From: Siphonodentalium dalli
Taxonomy: Eukaryota > Mollusca > Scaphopoda > Gadilida > Siphonodentaliidae
NCBI GenBank assembly: GCA_032622095.1
Contig: CP136068.1
Coordinates: forward strand, 12,381,729-12,445,728
Length of the DNA: 64,000 bases
Reading direction: 5' to 3'
Positions 10,430-20,849 of this stretch are shown in pieces. Position 1 is the stretch's first letter, and every line of letters begins with the position of its first letter. The translations under genes and the position numbers were made by a program. The notes under the pieces are model-generated. The model saw only the letters and a list, made by a program, of their open reading frames with translations. It was not told the DNA's origin and made no database searches.

Positions 10430-11094
10430 CTGTATACACCCGTCAGTAAGCCCATCCTCGAAGATAAGCCCAGTCTGGGTTTTTTACCCTAAACAAAACA
10501 TGGGGTGGTCCTCGTAGATAAGCCCACCCCCATTTCTGAGCATTTGGATGGTGAATACAATCATGTCTCTATCCTGTAGAATAGGAGAAGATATATACTC
10601 AAGCACATCTTTTATTTTTTCCAGTTGTTTTTCTTAAATAATAAAGATGTAAAGATCTTATTCTATTCTTAGTTGTTGGATCAATCAAAGAGGTATCAAT
10701 TCAATAAAACCAAAGGTGTCACTTATTGTTCACACCTCTATCAGAGTAAATCCATTGGGATGTGGAGTAATGACTTGGTGTTTTAGTAGAATCCTTTGAT
10801 AATGCAGGAGAGTGGCCTGTTGTATTTTTATAATAATCAGCTTGATTAATGTATAGAACTGTCTATCACTGTTTTTGGTTATTATCATGATTTGATCTTC
10901 TTAATAATATAAATAAAACACATTATTATCTTTATTCCATATAAAAATATGGTATTGGTATAAAACATGATGGTAGGTTGGCACCTGAAGGCTAACATAA
11001 TTTTTGCACAGGGGGTCCTCGTGAGTAAGCCCAGTACCCACTTTTTGAGCAAAAACGTGCACGAGCCCCCGGGCTTACTGACGGGTGTATACAG
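10430..11094. mobile_element. 665-bp TA-flanked DNA element
   Basis: Terminal inverted repeats starting CTGTATACACCCGTCAGTAA, with TA at 10428-10429 and 11095-11096. The subterminal AAGCCC motif recurs several times at both ends. No coding capacity. TA target duplication suggests a Tc1/mariner-like MITE; inference. Confidence 0.75.
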
Positions 11095-11398
11095 TAATGA
11101 GTATATAGGACTAGTATGCAAATAATATAACATTTATTTGATACATTTGCTTGAAAACTGTCCAAAAATTACTCGACAATGGTATTTTTGCATTCAGGCC
11201 AATCTGCCATCCGTAACATTACTTCGTACTCAACAGACTTTCAAATAATGGAAATCTGGTTACCTTATTCTACCACTCAGAGACTATATATATATATATA
11301 TAAAGACACCAACACAACATTTGGGTACAGTATCCCTTTAAGAAATTATTAAACTGTATACAAATGTCACGCAAATGATATCTTAAGTGCTTCAATAT

Positions 11399-13521
11399 TA
11401 GCTCAACTTTACTTTGTAAAGTTTGAGCTATTGCCATGGCTTTGTCGTCCGTCGTCTGTGTGTGCGTGTGTACATGTATACGTAAGGCGTCAACAATGCA
11501 GGCTACAGGTCGTACCTTTGGTCGGATCATTATGAAATATCATAGCTGTTGACATCAACATTTAGACCAGAATGATTAATTTTGGGGTCATTCGGAAAAA
11601 ACACATGGCCACCAGCGGCCATCTTTGATTTCAAAATTCAATCCATTAGCACGGGCTACAGGCCGTACTGTTCGTCTGATCATCATGAAATTTGTCATGG
11701 ATGTTAATATTGACATGTAGATGGGAACGAGTAATTTTGGGGTCATTCGGCCCAAAAACATGGCCGTCAGCAGCCATCTTGGATTTTACTCTTTGTATGA
11801 CTAAATTCTTTAGCACGGGCTACAGGTCGTACTTTTATTCTGATCATCATAAAATTTGTCAAGAATGTTAATAATGACATGTAGATGGGAACGAGTCATT
11901 TTGGGGTCATTCGGCCAAAAAACATGGCCGCCAGCAGCCATCTTGGATTTTACTCTTTGTATGACTAAATCCTTTAGCACGGGCTACAGGTCGTACCTTT
12001 AGTCTGATCATCATAAAATTTGTCATGGCTGTTGAAATTGGAATGTAGATGGGAACGAGTCATTTTGGGGTCACTCGGACAAAAAACATGGCCGCCAGCG
12101 GCCATCTTGGATTTCAAAATTTAATACATTAGCACGGGCCACAGGTCGTACCATTCGTCTGATCATCATGAAATTTGTCATGGATGATAATATTGACATG
12201 ACGTAGATGGGAACGAGTAATTTTGGGGTCATTCGGCCAAAAATCATGGCCGCCAGCAGCGATCTTGGATTTTACTCTTTGTATGACTAAATTCTTTAGC
12301 ACGGGCTGCAGGTCGTACCTTTAGCCTGATCATCATAAAATTTGTCATGGCTGTTGAAATTGGAATGTAGATGGGAACGAGTCATTTTGGGGTCATTCGG
12401 CCAAAAAACATGGTCGCCAGCAGCCATCTTGGATTTTACTCTTTGTATGACTAAATCCTTTAGCACGGGCTACAGGTCCTACTTTTAGTCTTATCATCAT
12501 AAAATTTGTCATGAATGTTAATAATGACATGTAGATGGGAACGAGTCATTTTGGGGTCATTCGGCCAAAAAACATGGCCACCTGCAGCCATCTTGGATTT
12601 TACTCTTTGTATGACTAAATCCTTTAGCACGGGCTACAGGTCGTACCTTTAGTCTGATCATCATAAAATTTGTCATGGCTGTTGAAATTGGAATGTAGAT
12701 GGGAACGAGTCATTTTGGGGTCACTCGGACAAAAAACATGGCCGCCAGCGGCCATCTTGGATTTCAAAATTTAATCCATTAGCACGGGCCACAGGTCGTA
12801 CTGTTCGTCTGATCATCATGAAATTTGTCATGGATGATAATATTGACATGTAGATGGGAACGAGTAATTTTGGGGTCATTCGGCCAAAAAACATGGCCTC
12901 CAGCAGCCATCTTGGATTTTACTCTTTGTATGACTAAATCCTTTAGCATGGGCTACAGGTCGTACCTTTAGTCTGATCATCATAAAATTTGTCATGGATG
13001 TTGATATTCACATGCAGATGGGAACGAGTAATTTTGGGGTCATTCGGCCAAAAAAACATGGCCGCCAGCAGCCATCTTGGATTTTACTCTTTGTATGACT
13101 AAATCCTTTAGCATGGGCTACAGGTTGTACCTTTAGTCTGATCATCATAAAATTTGTCACGAATGTTAATAATGACATGTAGATGGGAACGAGTCGTTTT
13201 TGGGGTCATTCGGCCAAAAAATATGGCCGCCAGCAGCCATCTTTGATTTTACTCTTTGTATGACTAAATCCTTTAGCACGGGCTACAGGTCGTACCTTTA
13301 GTCTTATCGTCATAAAATTTGTCATGGATGTTAACGATGACATGTAGATGGGAACGACTCATTTTGGGGTCATTCGGCCAAAAACATGGCCACCAGCAGC
13401 CATCTGGGATTTTACTTTTCTCTTCATGTCTATAAACTAGTATTAGACATTCAACTTTCAGCATTCCTAATCGCTCCATTGACTGTAATACATTAAATTA
13501 TTCCCTTTCCAAGTTGAGCTA
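11399..13521. mobile_element. 2.1-kb element made mainly of 164-bp tandem repeats
   Basis: Starts TAGCTCAACTT at 11399 and ends AAGTTGAGCTA at 13521, an 11-bp inverted end. Just inside the left end is a hairpin (TAGCTCAACTTTAC facing GTAAAGTTTGAGCTA) followed by a run rich in GTCGTCCGTCG. The body is the tandem array described separately. A similar layout (TTAGCTCACCT hairpin, then GTCCGTC runs) lies in complement at about 41930-42035, so this may be a wider family. No coding frame recognised. Confidence 0.55.
11540..13415 (+). repeat. 164-bp tandem repeat, about 11-12 units
   Basis: The marker GATGGGAACGAGT recurs at intervals of 164, 164, 158, 164, 164, 164, 155, 164, 165 and 165 bp. Each unit contains TTTGGGGTCATTCGG, ATGGCCGCCAGC and GGATTTTACTCTTTGTATGA. 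Edge units are the most diverged. Confidence 0.9.
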
Positions 13522-13596
13522 CAGTGACACTTTTAATGGGAATTTTGGTTTTGTTGTATATTTTTATTATTCCGTCCAGTCTGTCATTATATACAT

Positions 13597-13690
13597 GTTT
13601 ATACGACGATCGCCTATCTTACTATATAAATAAAGCCATCTGTTTATACGACGATCGCCTATCTTACTATATAAATAAAGCCATCTGTTT
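13597..13690 (+). repeat. 45-bp direct duplication
   Basis: Two adjacent copies of a 45-bp unit starting GTTTATACGACGATCGCC. Confidence 0.85.
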
Positions 13691-14074
13691 AAATTTTACA
13701 TTTAATCAACACCTGTTGATTAAACGTGCCTACTGTTGATTAAACTTCGCAGAGTGGATTAAACATTGTCCATACAATTTTAATGGAAAAGTGTTCATCC
13801 ATCGCAGGAACTACGATACGTTTGACCTTTCGTGACCCGGACAAGTGCACCGATGTGAGTTATTTTTAGAGGTCTGTGCTGTTTACTTACTTTCCAGTCT
13901 TCTGATATCAATGCACGGCAAGGTAACGGTTTAATCCACACCTGTGGTATCGAAAAATGGGTGCCGTTGCAAAGCGTAAACGGATCATGTTTTCTTCGTT
14001 TGAAAATAGTTTGATGGCGATTTAAATTGGAAATAACGATTTTCACATTGTAAAGATCGTGGCATAAACAAAAT
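13691..14074. other. unassigned sequence, motif-rich
   Basis: No gene recognised. Several short GTTGATTAAAC / GTGGATTAAAC motifs precede the palindrome at 14075-14210, which itself contains GAGTGGATTAAA. Confidence 0.4.
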
Positions 14075-14210
14075 ATACGCATAGTGTTTCTGAATAACAA
14101 ATTTAATCCACGAGTGGGATTGGCGATTTACACCACGAGCTTCAGCGAGTGGTGTAAATCGCCAATCCCACGAGTGGATTAAATTTGTTATTCAGAAACA
14201 CTATGCGTAT
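14075..14210. repeat. 136-bp near-perfect palindrome
   Basis: Arms of about 62 bp containing ATACGCATAGTGTTTCTG and its complement fold around CACGAGCTTCAGCGAGTG. A typical hairpin MITE form, but no target duplication was identified. Confidence 0.85.
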
Positions 14211-14785
14211 AATTCTATATATTATTTATTGTTATGAGTGCTTTTTTTTTTAAACAGTTTGAATTGTATATTATAAAGCATTGTATAATATGAAGTATTC
14301 TCTACACAGATATCATTCTTTTTACACATAAATCCTCTGAATGCACATTGACTTTCATATTTTATGCCAGATCCATTTAAAGGGAGACAAAAATGATATG
14401 ACAAAATTAATTAGAATGGGAGGCCAAATTAACATTGATAGTTAACAACCGGTAAACATGAATGGGAAGACATACCCGCAAGATACATGCACACAACCCC
14501 ATGACCTCTTCTGGGTCCATAACCCCCTGACTTCTACCCATTGACCAAATCCACACTTAAACAACCTAGAGTATAAAAGGATTCCTATATTTCTTTTCTT
14601 TCAATTCAATCACTTATAACATGGCAATGAGGCTCTCTTTCACCATTGTTGTTGTTGGGAACTGATGATATTGGGACCATCAAATCGGATTGTGTACCTT
14701 GAAATAGCTCTGATTTTCACTTCATCAATAATATCAATTGTAAAATTCAATGAAGTCACAAAATATAAGATATTTTTAGCCAAGG
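14211..14785. other. AT-rich sequence without recognised gene
   Basis: GAGTATAAAAGG at 14570-14581 resembles a TATA box with GC-richer flanks, but no coding start with support follows, so I do not call a promoter. Confidence 0.4.
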
Positions 14786-15412
14786 TATACAAGTATTTAT
14801 TTCTGTCTGTGGAGGTACAGATTACCAGGGTATATCAGGGTATATAAGTATTTATTTCTGTCTGTGGAGGTACAGATTGCCAGGGTATATCAGGGTATAT
14901 AAGTATTTATTTATGTCTGTGGAGGTAGATTGCCAGGGTATATCAGGGTATATAAGTATTTATTTCTGTCTGTGGAGGTACATATTGCCAGGGTATATAA
15001 GTATTTATTTCTGTCTGTGGAGGTACAGATTGCCAGGGTATATAAGTATTAATTTCTGTCTGTGGAGGTACAGATTGCCAGGGTATATAAGTATTAATTT
15101 CTATCTGTGGAGGTACAGATTACCAGGGTATATAAGTATTTATTTCTGTCTGTGGAGGTACAGATTACCAGGGTATAAAAGTATTAATTTCTGTCTGTGG
15201 AGGTACAGATTACCAGGGTATATAAGTATTTATTTCTGTCTGTGGAGGTACAGATTGCCAGGGTATATCAGGGTATATAAGTATTTATTTCTGTCTGTGG
15301 AGGTACAGATTACCAGGGTATATAAGTATTTATTTTTGTCTGTGGAGGTACAGATTACCAAGGTATATAAGTATTTATTTCTGTCTGTGGAGGTACAGAT
15401 TACCAAGGTAGA
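14786..15412 (+). repeat. 45-bp minisatellite (some 55-bp units)
   Basis: About thirteen units containing AAGTATTTATTTCTGTCTGT and GGAGGTACAGATT. Spacing is 45 bp for most units and 53-55 bp where a 10-bp GGGTATATCA is doubled. Because 45 is a multiple of three, an open frame of 206 codons (14877-15497) runs through with a 15-residue repeat (YISIYFCLWRYRLPG). I read this as a by-product of the repeat. Confidence 0.9.
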
Positions 15413-15594
15413 CAGGCATCAGTTCTGTTCTGTAAAGGTACATGTATCTATCATACTATTGATTAGTTACAGACAGAATGACAGATTTTATCTATGAATG
15501 ATCTAGGGCTGAGTGATACCGGACATATTGGGAATAATTAAACCTGTGTCACATACCTATCAATAATTTAATGTCCTATGAGGTTTACCCTGTA

Positions 15595-15715
15595 CAGTAA
15601 TGCCCTAAATAATTGACTCCTTAACCACAGCAACAAGCCATATTTCCGAATAAATCCTGAAAAGTTACCCATAATTCTGCTGTGGTTAAGGAGTCGATTA
15701 TTTAGGGCATTATTG
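15595..15715. mobile_element. hairpin MITE family C, internally deleted
   Basis: Starts CAGTAATGCCC after TA at 15593-15594 and ends before TA at 15716-15717. Part of the left arm and the apex are deleted, leaving an asymmetric hairpin. Confidence 0.75.
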
Positions 15716-15840
15716 TATCATTAATTTAATGTCCTTTGAGGTTTACCCTGTCGTTCCATGACATCAGTCTCTGGTACTAGTGTCTAGGGTTACTGTTCCT
15801 AGCTGAAGTTAATATAAAGACATACAGGCATATATTTCTT

Positions 15841-15990
15841 TTACCCTTTCATGACAGTAGCTGCGCTGGCGCAGCATTAAATATCATGTGTCAGGGAGCC
15901 TCACATAATACACTGGCTTACACGGTCAAGGTAAATATTGTTAGGCCAATGTATTTCCTAATATATGCGAGGCCCCAAGGGTTATACAGT
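15841..15990 (+). mobile_element. MITE family B, degraded copy
   Basis: Begins CCCTTTCATGACAGTAGCTGCG and contains GCAGCATTAAATATC and GGTCAAGGTAAATATTGTTAGG as in other family-B copies. Both palindromes are eroded and the right end is missing. Confidence 0.6.
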
Positions 15991-16001
15991 TATATATTTC
16001 T

Positions 16002-16220
16002 TTAACCCTATCGTGACAGGAGCAGCGCTGGTGCAGCATTAATTATCCTATGTGAGTGCATTCTCTTATATATGCGAGTCTCCCATAGTAAATATTGTTA
16101 GGCCAATGTATTCTCTTCTATATGCAAGGCCCGCTATGAGAGACTCGCATATATTGGAGAATGTATTAGCACAGGAATTTTCGCAAAATCAATATTAAGC
16201 TTCAGTCATGGAAACGTTAA
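16002..16220 (+). mobile_element. MITE family B, complete but diverged
   Basis: TTAA at 16002-16005 and 16217-16220. The left end CCCTATCGTGACAGGAG and the right end CTTCAGTCATGGAAACG are imperfect inverted repeats. The first palindrome is partly deleted; the second is retained with mismatches. Confidence 0.7.
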
Positions 16221-16342
16221 CGTTAGTGTCTCAGCACACCATTGTAATGCATCTATAGGGTTTTCCTGCTATAACATGATAGGACATGATACAACTGGGG
16301 AACATCAATCTGATCCCAGGTCTCCACATAGTAAAGCCCTAA

Positions 16343-16434
16343 GCAGAATGAGGTTCCAGAGAGTGAATTTGGTGATGCTAGCCCACCATGCCATATAGCG
16401 TCGCTAAATTCACCCTCCAGGGACCTCATTCTGC
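16343..16434. repeat. fold-back repeat family F, copy 3
   Basis: Arms GCAGAATGAGG and CCTCATTCTGC enclose GTGAATTTGGTGATGC and its near-complement. Flanked on the right by AAATGACAGACA, as in the copies at 9964 and 41207. Confidence 0.75.
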
Positions 16435-16739
16435 AAATGACAGACATACTATCAGCAGACTTGCATGAATCTCGCCTTCTCACGGTGGGGAGTCACATGG
16501 TTATATCTATATATTCTGTGTTCACATTGTAGCAAACTGGTAACTGTAATCATATAAACCTAATTCCACTAGTTGTAAAAAAAATCCGCGACAATAGGTG
16601 AAATCAGCTATAGTATAGGGCCTACTGATTCCAGTCTGTATAATATTTATGTCCCAATGTTTCCCAAAATCATGCCAAATGGCCTCACCAGGACATATAG
16701 CATCCCTATGTTGGTCCAATGTAAAGACTAAAGTAAACG
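16435..16739. other. unassigned sequence
   Basis: No gene or repeat recognised. Confidence 0.4.
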
Positions 16740-17340
16740 GTTGTCTCAAATTTTGTTTCAACGTTGAATTTTAAATAACGTTGGCGATTGGTCCAGTTTG
16801 CTCGTTGAAGTGAACATAGAAATATTAGAATATACATTTGAGACAACATTGAAAAACTAACTTTGAACATTGGAATAATATTGGGAAGCTAACGTTGATT
16901 TTTTTGACATTCGCTCAACGTTAAAATAATATTGGAATAAAAAAAGTATTTTTTTTTGTTATGTTCGCTCGATATGATCAACAGCATTGAATTGAAAATG
17001 GGATAATTTTGGAAAACTAATGTTGAATATTGGGACGATCACTCGATTTTGAAATAGCATTGGAATCCTAATGTTGATTTTGTTTTATGTTCGCTCAGCG
17101 TTGAAATAACGCTGGAAGCCTAATGTTTAATTTCTGGACATTAATTTAGCGTTGAATCGACATTGGGATTACGTTTGAAAGCTAATGTTCACTTTTGTCA
17201 AGTTTTGTGATGTTCGATCAACATTGAAATAATGTTAGAAATCTAACAGTTTAAATTTGGACAATCGTTCAACAATGAATCAATGTTGAAATAAAGTTGG
17301 AAATCTAATGTTGAATATCGAGATGTTATCTAATGTTGAA
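16740..17340 (+). repeat. degenerate tandem repeat rich in GTTGAA
   Basis: About ten diverged units of roughly 55-65 bp built from phrases such as GTTGAAATAA, TTGGAAAGCTAATGTTGA and GACATTCGCTCAACG. Copies are too diverged for an exact period by eye. Confidence 0.6.
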
Positions 17341-17344
17341 TTAA

Positions 17345-17792
17345 AGGTACTCAATCCGATTCGACGGTCCCCATATCATCAGATTCCAACAACAACACCA
17401 TTTTTTAAATGCCATTTCAGTTATCAGAAAAGATTAATTGCCCAAAACAATGCTTTAGAACCACAGTCAACTATAAAATTGCCCAAAATCTGTTATTTAT
17501 CAAAGTTTTTTTCAACAAAATTTTATTGGTTGTCAAATATCTGACACAAAAAGCCACTCGATTTGAGAGTGATCGATCTTCATCTGCTATCTTGTCAGAT
17601 AAGTTCTTCTCGCCGACAGTTTACTGGGCCACTTATAATTAAAATACTAGATTTAAAATATCGATATCTGATTACTCCTACTGTACCGTACCTTGATGGG
17701 TGGGTTCCTCAACTCAAGTTAAATATTTTGTACCCCCGAAGCCAATGATATTGTATTTGTAATTCGTGAGCGTTAATTCGGATTGAGTACCT
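17345..17792. mobile_element. TTAA-flanked element, family L copy 1
   Basis: Inverted ends AGGTACTCAATCCG / CGGATTGAGTACCT with TTAA at 17341-17344 and 17793-17796. A second, diverged copy lies at 42679-43157. The interior includes long imperfect inverted segments and no conserved coding frame. TA could be the real target site inside TTAA. Confidence 0.7.
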
Positions 17793-17866
17793 TTAATGTG
17801 GGAAACCGAACACTGAATGTTGATACATGCTGTACGTTGAATCTAAGTAAATAGTAATTTACTAAA

Positions 17867-18268
17867 TTCATTATGGGCAGCCAAATTAACATATACTCAA
17901 ATATTTTGAGATATCTCTAAATATTTGGAGATATCTCTAAATATTTGTAGATATCTCCAAATAAATCGCAGTTATCTCCAAATCGATTTGGAGAGATTTT
18001 CAATTCATATCAATTATGGATATGTGCTGATTTAGAGATATCTCCAAATGATTTGGAGATATCTCCAAATATTTAGAGATATCTACAAATATTTAGAGAT
18101 ATCTCCAAATCATTTAGGGATATCTTCAAATCATTTAGAGATATCTCTAAATCATTTGAAGATATCTCCAAATATTTAGAGATATCTCCAAATCATTTAG
18201 AGTTATCTCCAAATATTTAGAGATATCTCCAAATATTTGAGTATATGTTAATTTAGCTGCCCATAATT
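17867..18268. repeat. self-complementary GATATC satellite between inverted ends
   Basis: About fifteen or more units built on GGAGATATCTCCAAA, itself a palindrome, flanked by an inverted pair: TGGGCAGCCAAATTAACATA on the left and its near-complement TATGTTAATTTAGCTGCCCA on the right. The whole stretch is therefore palindromic at two scales. Confidence 0.8.
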
Positions 18269-18271
18269 TAG

Positions 18272-18298
18272 GGGCGCTTAATCGGATTGAGTACCTTA
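18272..18298 (-). mobile_element. isolated right end of family L
   Basis: CGGATTGAGTACCTTAA matches the right inverted end of the elements at 17345-17792 and 42679-43157. No partner left end lies nearby. Confidence 0.5.
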
Positions 18299-18664
18299 AA
18301 AATATTTATTTTAGGTGTTTGATATTCAAAATTAAATTTCACACATATGTCTCATTCATTTTTATTAGCTTTCAAAACTTAACCTTAATTTGTTTTATGT
18401 ACCTGTAAAGTTTATAGTTCATAGTTGTAAATTTGACATCGTATTATGCATCATATTTACACTCAAACATGCAATCGCGTTGTGGAACATGAATGCAGGA
18501 CGTTGGTTGGTCGAAATTACTTCACATGACGTCGCGCGCTGACCCCAACTTTCATCCATTTTAGTGTAGACTCAACTTGCTCCGAGCCACGATAATAATG
18601 TTGGAAATAGACGCTTAAAACTCTTAATCTGCCAGTTGACTCGATTGAGTGTAAATATAAGTGA
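18299..18664. other. AT-rich sequence without recognised gene
   Basis: No exon or repeat unit recognised apart from sequence leading into the fold-back at 18665. Confidence 0.4.
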
Positions 18665-18780
18665 TGAATGTTGATTTTGTTGCGTTCCATAGAGTATGGA
18701 TGCAACTTGGTCTGACATTTTCATTTTCATGTCAGACCAACTTGCATCCATACTCTATGGAACACAACAAAATCGATCAT
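18665..18780. repeat. fold-back repeat family N, copy 1
   Basis: Palindrome with arms containing CCATAGAGTATGGATGCAA and its complement, around a short apex TTTTCATTTTCATG. Confidence 0.8.
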
Positions 18781-18959
18781 CCATTTCTTAAATGTTGTGT
18801 AAATAGATGATGAACAATCAAATGATAACTTTTGACATTGGGCACTATTATATAAACCCAAAATTGTGTCCATATTGTGTGGAAGCAATCTTTAACATAT
18901 GATTGAAAAGTAGAGAATATTATTAATTTTAGGCTGTAAATACTCATTCAGTTTGACAG

Positions 18960-19130
18960 TTGAGTGTACACATGAGGAATGAATGTTTATTTCATTGCAT
19001 TCCATGGAGTATGGATGCAAATTGGTCTGACATTTTCATGTGTTGACAACGTTACTGGTGTTGAGCACTTTTATGTTCAACTTGCATCCATACTCCATGG
19101 AATGCCATACAATCAACATCCATTTTTAAA
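18960..19130. repeat. fold-back repeat family N, copy 2
   Basis: Same arms (CCATGGAGTATGGATGCAA and complement) with a longer, different loop. Two copies within 300 bp suggest a local duplication. Confidence 0.75.
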
Positions 19131-19460
19131 GTAATGCTGGAAACTTTCTGAGTTTATGTACCTCTTAGCCCGTAACTGTCCTCTGTGATGATGCCAGCTG
19201 GTTCTGGACAATATAATTTCAAGACACGACGACTGGTACAATCGTGTGGGCTATTAGCCAGGCTCTGCTAGTACCAATGCAACCTGGAGGTTCCAGCTGG
19301 AACTCAAAAAATTGGTATCTAACTGTTTTGCCACATCCAATCTAACAATTTGTTAAAATATTTGATTACCCAACTGGGTGACATTGAATCAAAAGAAATT
19401 TTTCATAGAAATCTGATGACAATCAGAGATGTGATATCGGTATATAGCCTTAACTTAATA
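19131..19460. other. unassigned sequence
   Basis: Slightly GC-richer (19180-19310) than its surroundings, but no exon with clear splice sites or known domain was recognised. Confidence 0.4.
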
Positions 19461-19710
19461 CCTCCCTCGCGTATGACCGGTGGATAATATGAACCTCCAC
19501 CGCATATGACCGGCAGATAATATGTTCATATCAGAACCTCCCCCGCGTATGACTGGAGGATAATAAGAAAACTTCCCTCGCGTATGACCGGCGGATAATA
19601 TGAACCTCCACCATGTATGACCGGCAGATAATATGTTCATATGAGAACCTCCACCGCGTATTACAGGGAGATAATATGAGAACTTCACCGCATATATGAA
19701 TGGCAGACAC
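19461..19710 (-). repeat. 33-bp minisatellite, about seven units
   Basis: Units contain CGCGTATGACCGGCGGATAATATG with length variation between units. Reverse-strand open frames across it are repeat artefacts. Confidence 0.8.
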
Positions 19711-20180
19711 ATAAGTTTTTAAGTCTATAAACACTATTTGATTTGAATATTCTTTTGAATAGTCTTACCATTGACATATTCATTCGTTCAAACCAGTTGA
19801 TCTATTTTGTAACTTGGCTTTTAGTCGCTGGGCTCCGGTATCTGGGCTTTTAGTCACAACTGAAATAAAAATAAGTGCGAATATCTTGGAGCGAATTTCT
19901 GCAACAATTTCACCGCCTGTTGGACCCATTTGGAAAAAATACATTCCCTGTGTCTAATTCTACATTTTGATATACTATACGCCCCATTATATTGACTATA
20001 CCGGCTGAAATCGATCCTGTAATTGTAAACATCGAGTCTATTTTTAGCTGTTTTATCGGAGCGTGTTTGCGTGTTCGCCATTACAATATTCGCAATAAAA
20101 CAGTTTGCTAGTGTATTCATCGAGAAATCTAAATTCTAAACATTAATGTCGAACGCAGTTTTTCATGTTTGTGGCATTTT
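19711..20180. other. unassigned sequence
   Basis: No supported gene. A reverse frame of 88 codons (19854-20120) has no recognisable domain and no other coding support. Confidence 0.4.
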
Positions 20181-20494
20181 ATGTTAGGTCAGTTGTCGAC
20201 CGAATAATGTAACTTCCGGTGTCCGGTCAGTGACGGGGTTAATATGTGTGGATAGGGCGAATGTGGACCTTTCGTGAGACACCAAAAGGAGCCCTCTACG
20301 CGCTGTATTCCTCGAGATATCGGCCGTCCCACGCAATTTGAAAATCCCGTCCCGCAGATTGTCATGCTATCCCAAATTCCACCCCATGTTAGGTCAGTTG
20401 TCGATCAAATAATGCAACTTCTGGTGTCCGGTCAGTGGTGAGGTTAATATGTGTGGATAGGGCGAATGTGGGCCTTTCGTTAGGCACCAAAATG
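20181..20494 (+). repeat. 215-bp tandem duplication, second copy split by the Q element
   Basis: Copy 1 is 20181-20395. Copy 2 starts at 20396 (both begin ATGTTAGGTCAGTTGTCGA), is interrupted after CCAAAATG at 20494, and resumes after 23739 with AGCCCCCTACGCCCTGTATT to about 23860. Copy 1 shows the uninterrupted site CACCAAAAGGAGCCC. Confidence 0.85.
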
Positions 20495-20849
20495 GGGACA
20501 CACTATAAAGTGTATGCCGAGGCCGAGGCCGGCTCCAAATAAAAGGTGTAAACGGGGTGTTATATGGCGTTTTGTCCGTTGTTTCTCAATGGATATTAAT
20601 GAAAATTGATGTATATGTCCGGGCTGGGACATGGCATACAATAACGTTTGAATTGTTTTTAAATTCACAAATTTATTGATTTTATTCAACTTTTTCGTTC
20701 TGAAACACACTATAAAGTGTAAACGGCGGGCTCTAATTAAAAGGTGTAAGCGGCTTATGTGCTTAGCGGTATAGGTAATCGGATTAACTAACTGACGACT
20801 CTAGACTATTAGTCTTGGGTGTTTTGTATCATTTGAGGTTTTTGGGGAA

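Noticed and set aside
13795-14100. 101-codon reverse frame beside the palindrome
   Set aside because: No domain, no splice or homology support, and it runs into the hairpin repeat.
14570-14640. TATA-box-like GAGTATAAAAGG with a following ATG
   Set aside because: No coding frame with support follows, and TATA-like strings are frequent in this AT-rich DNA.
14877-15497. 206-codon open frame with a 15-residue repeat
   Set aside because: It exists because the minisatellite period is 45 bp; the residues follow the DNA repeat exactly and no start context, splice signal or known domain supports it.
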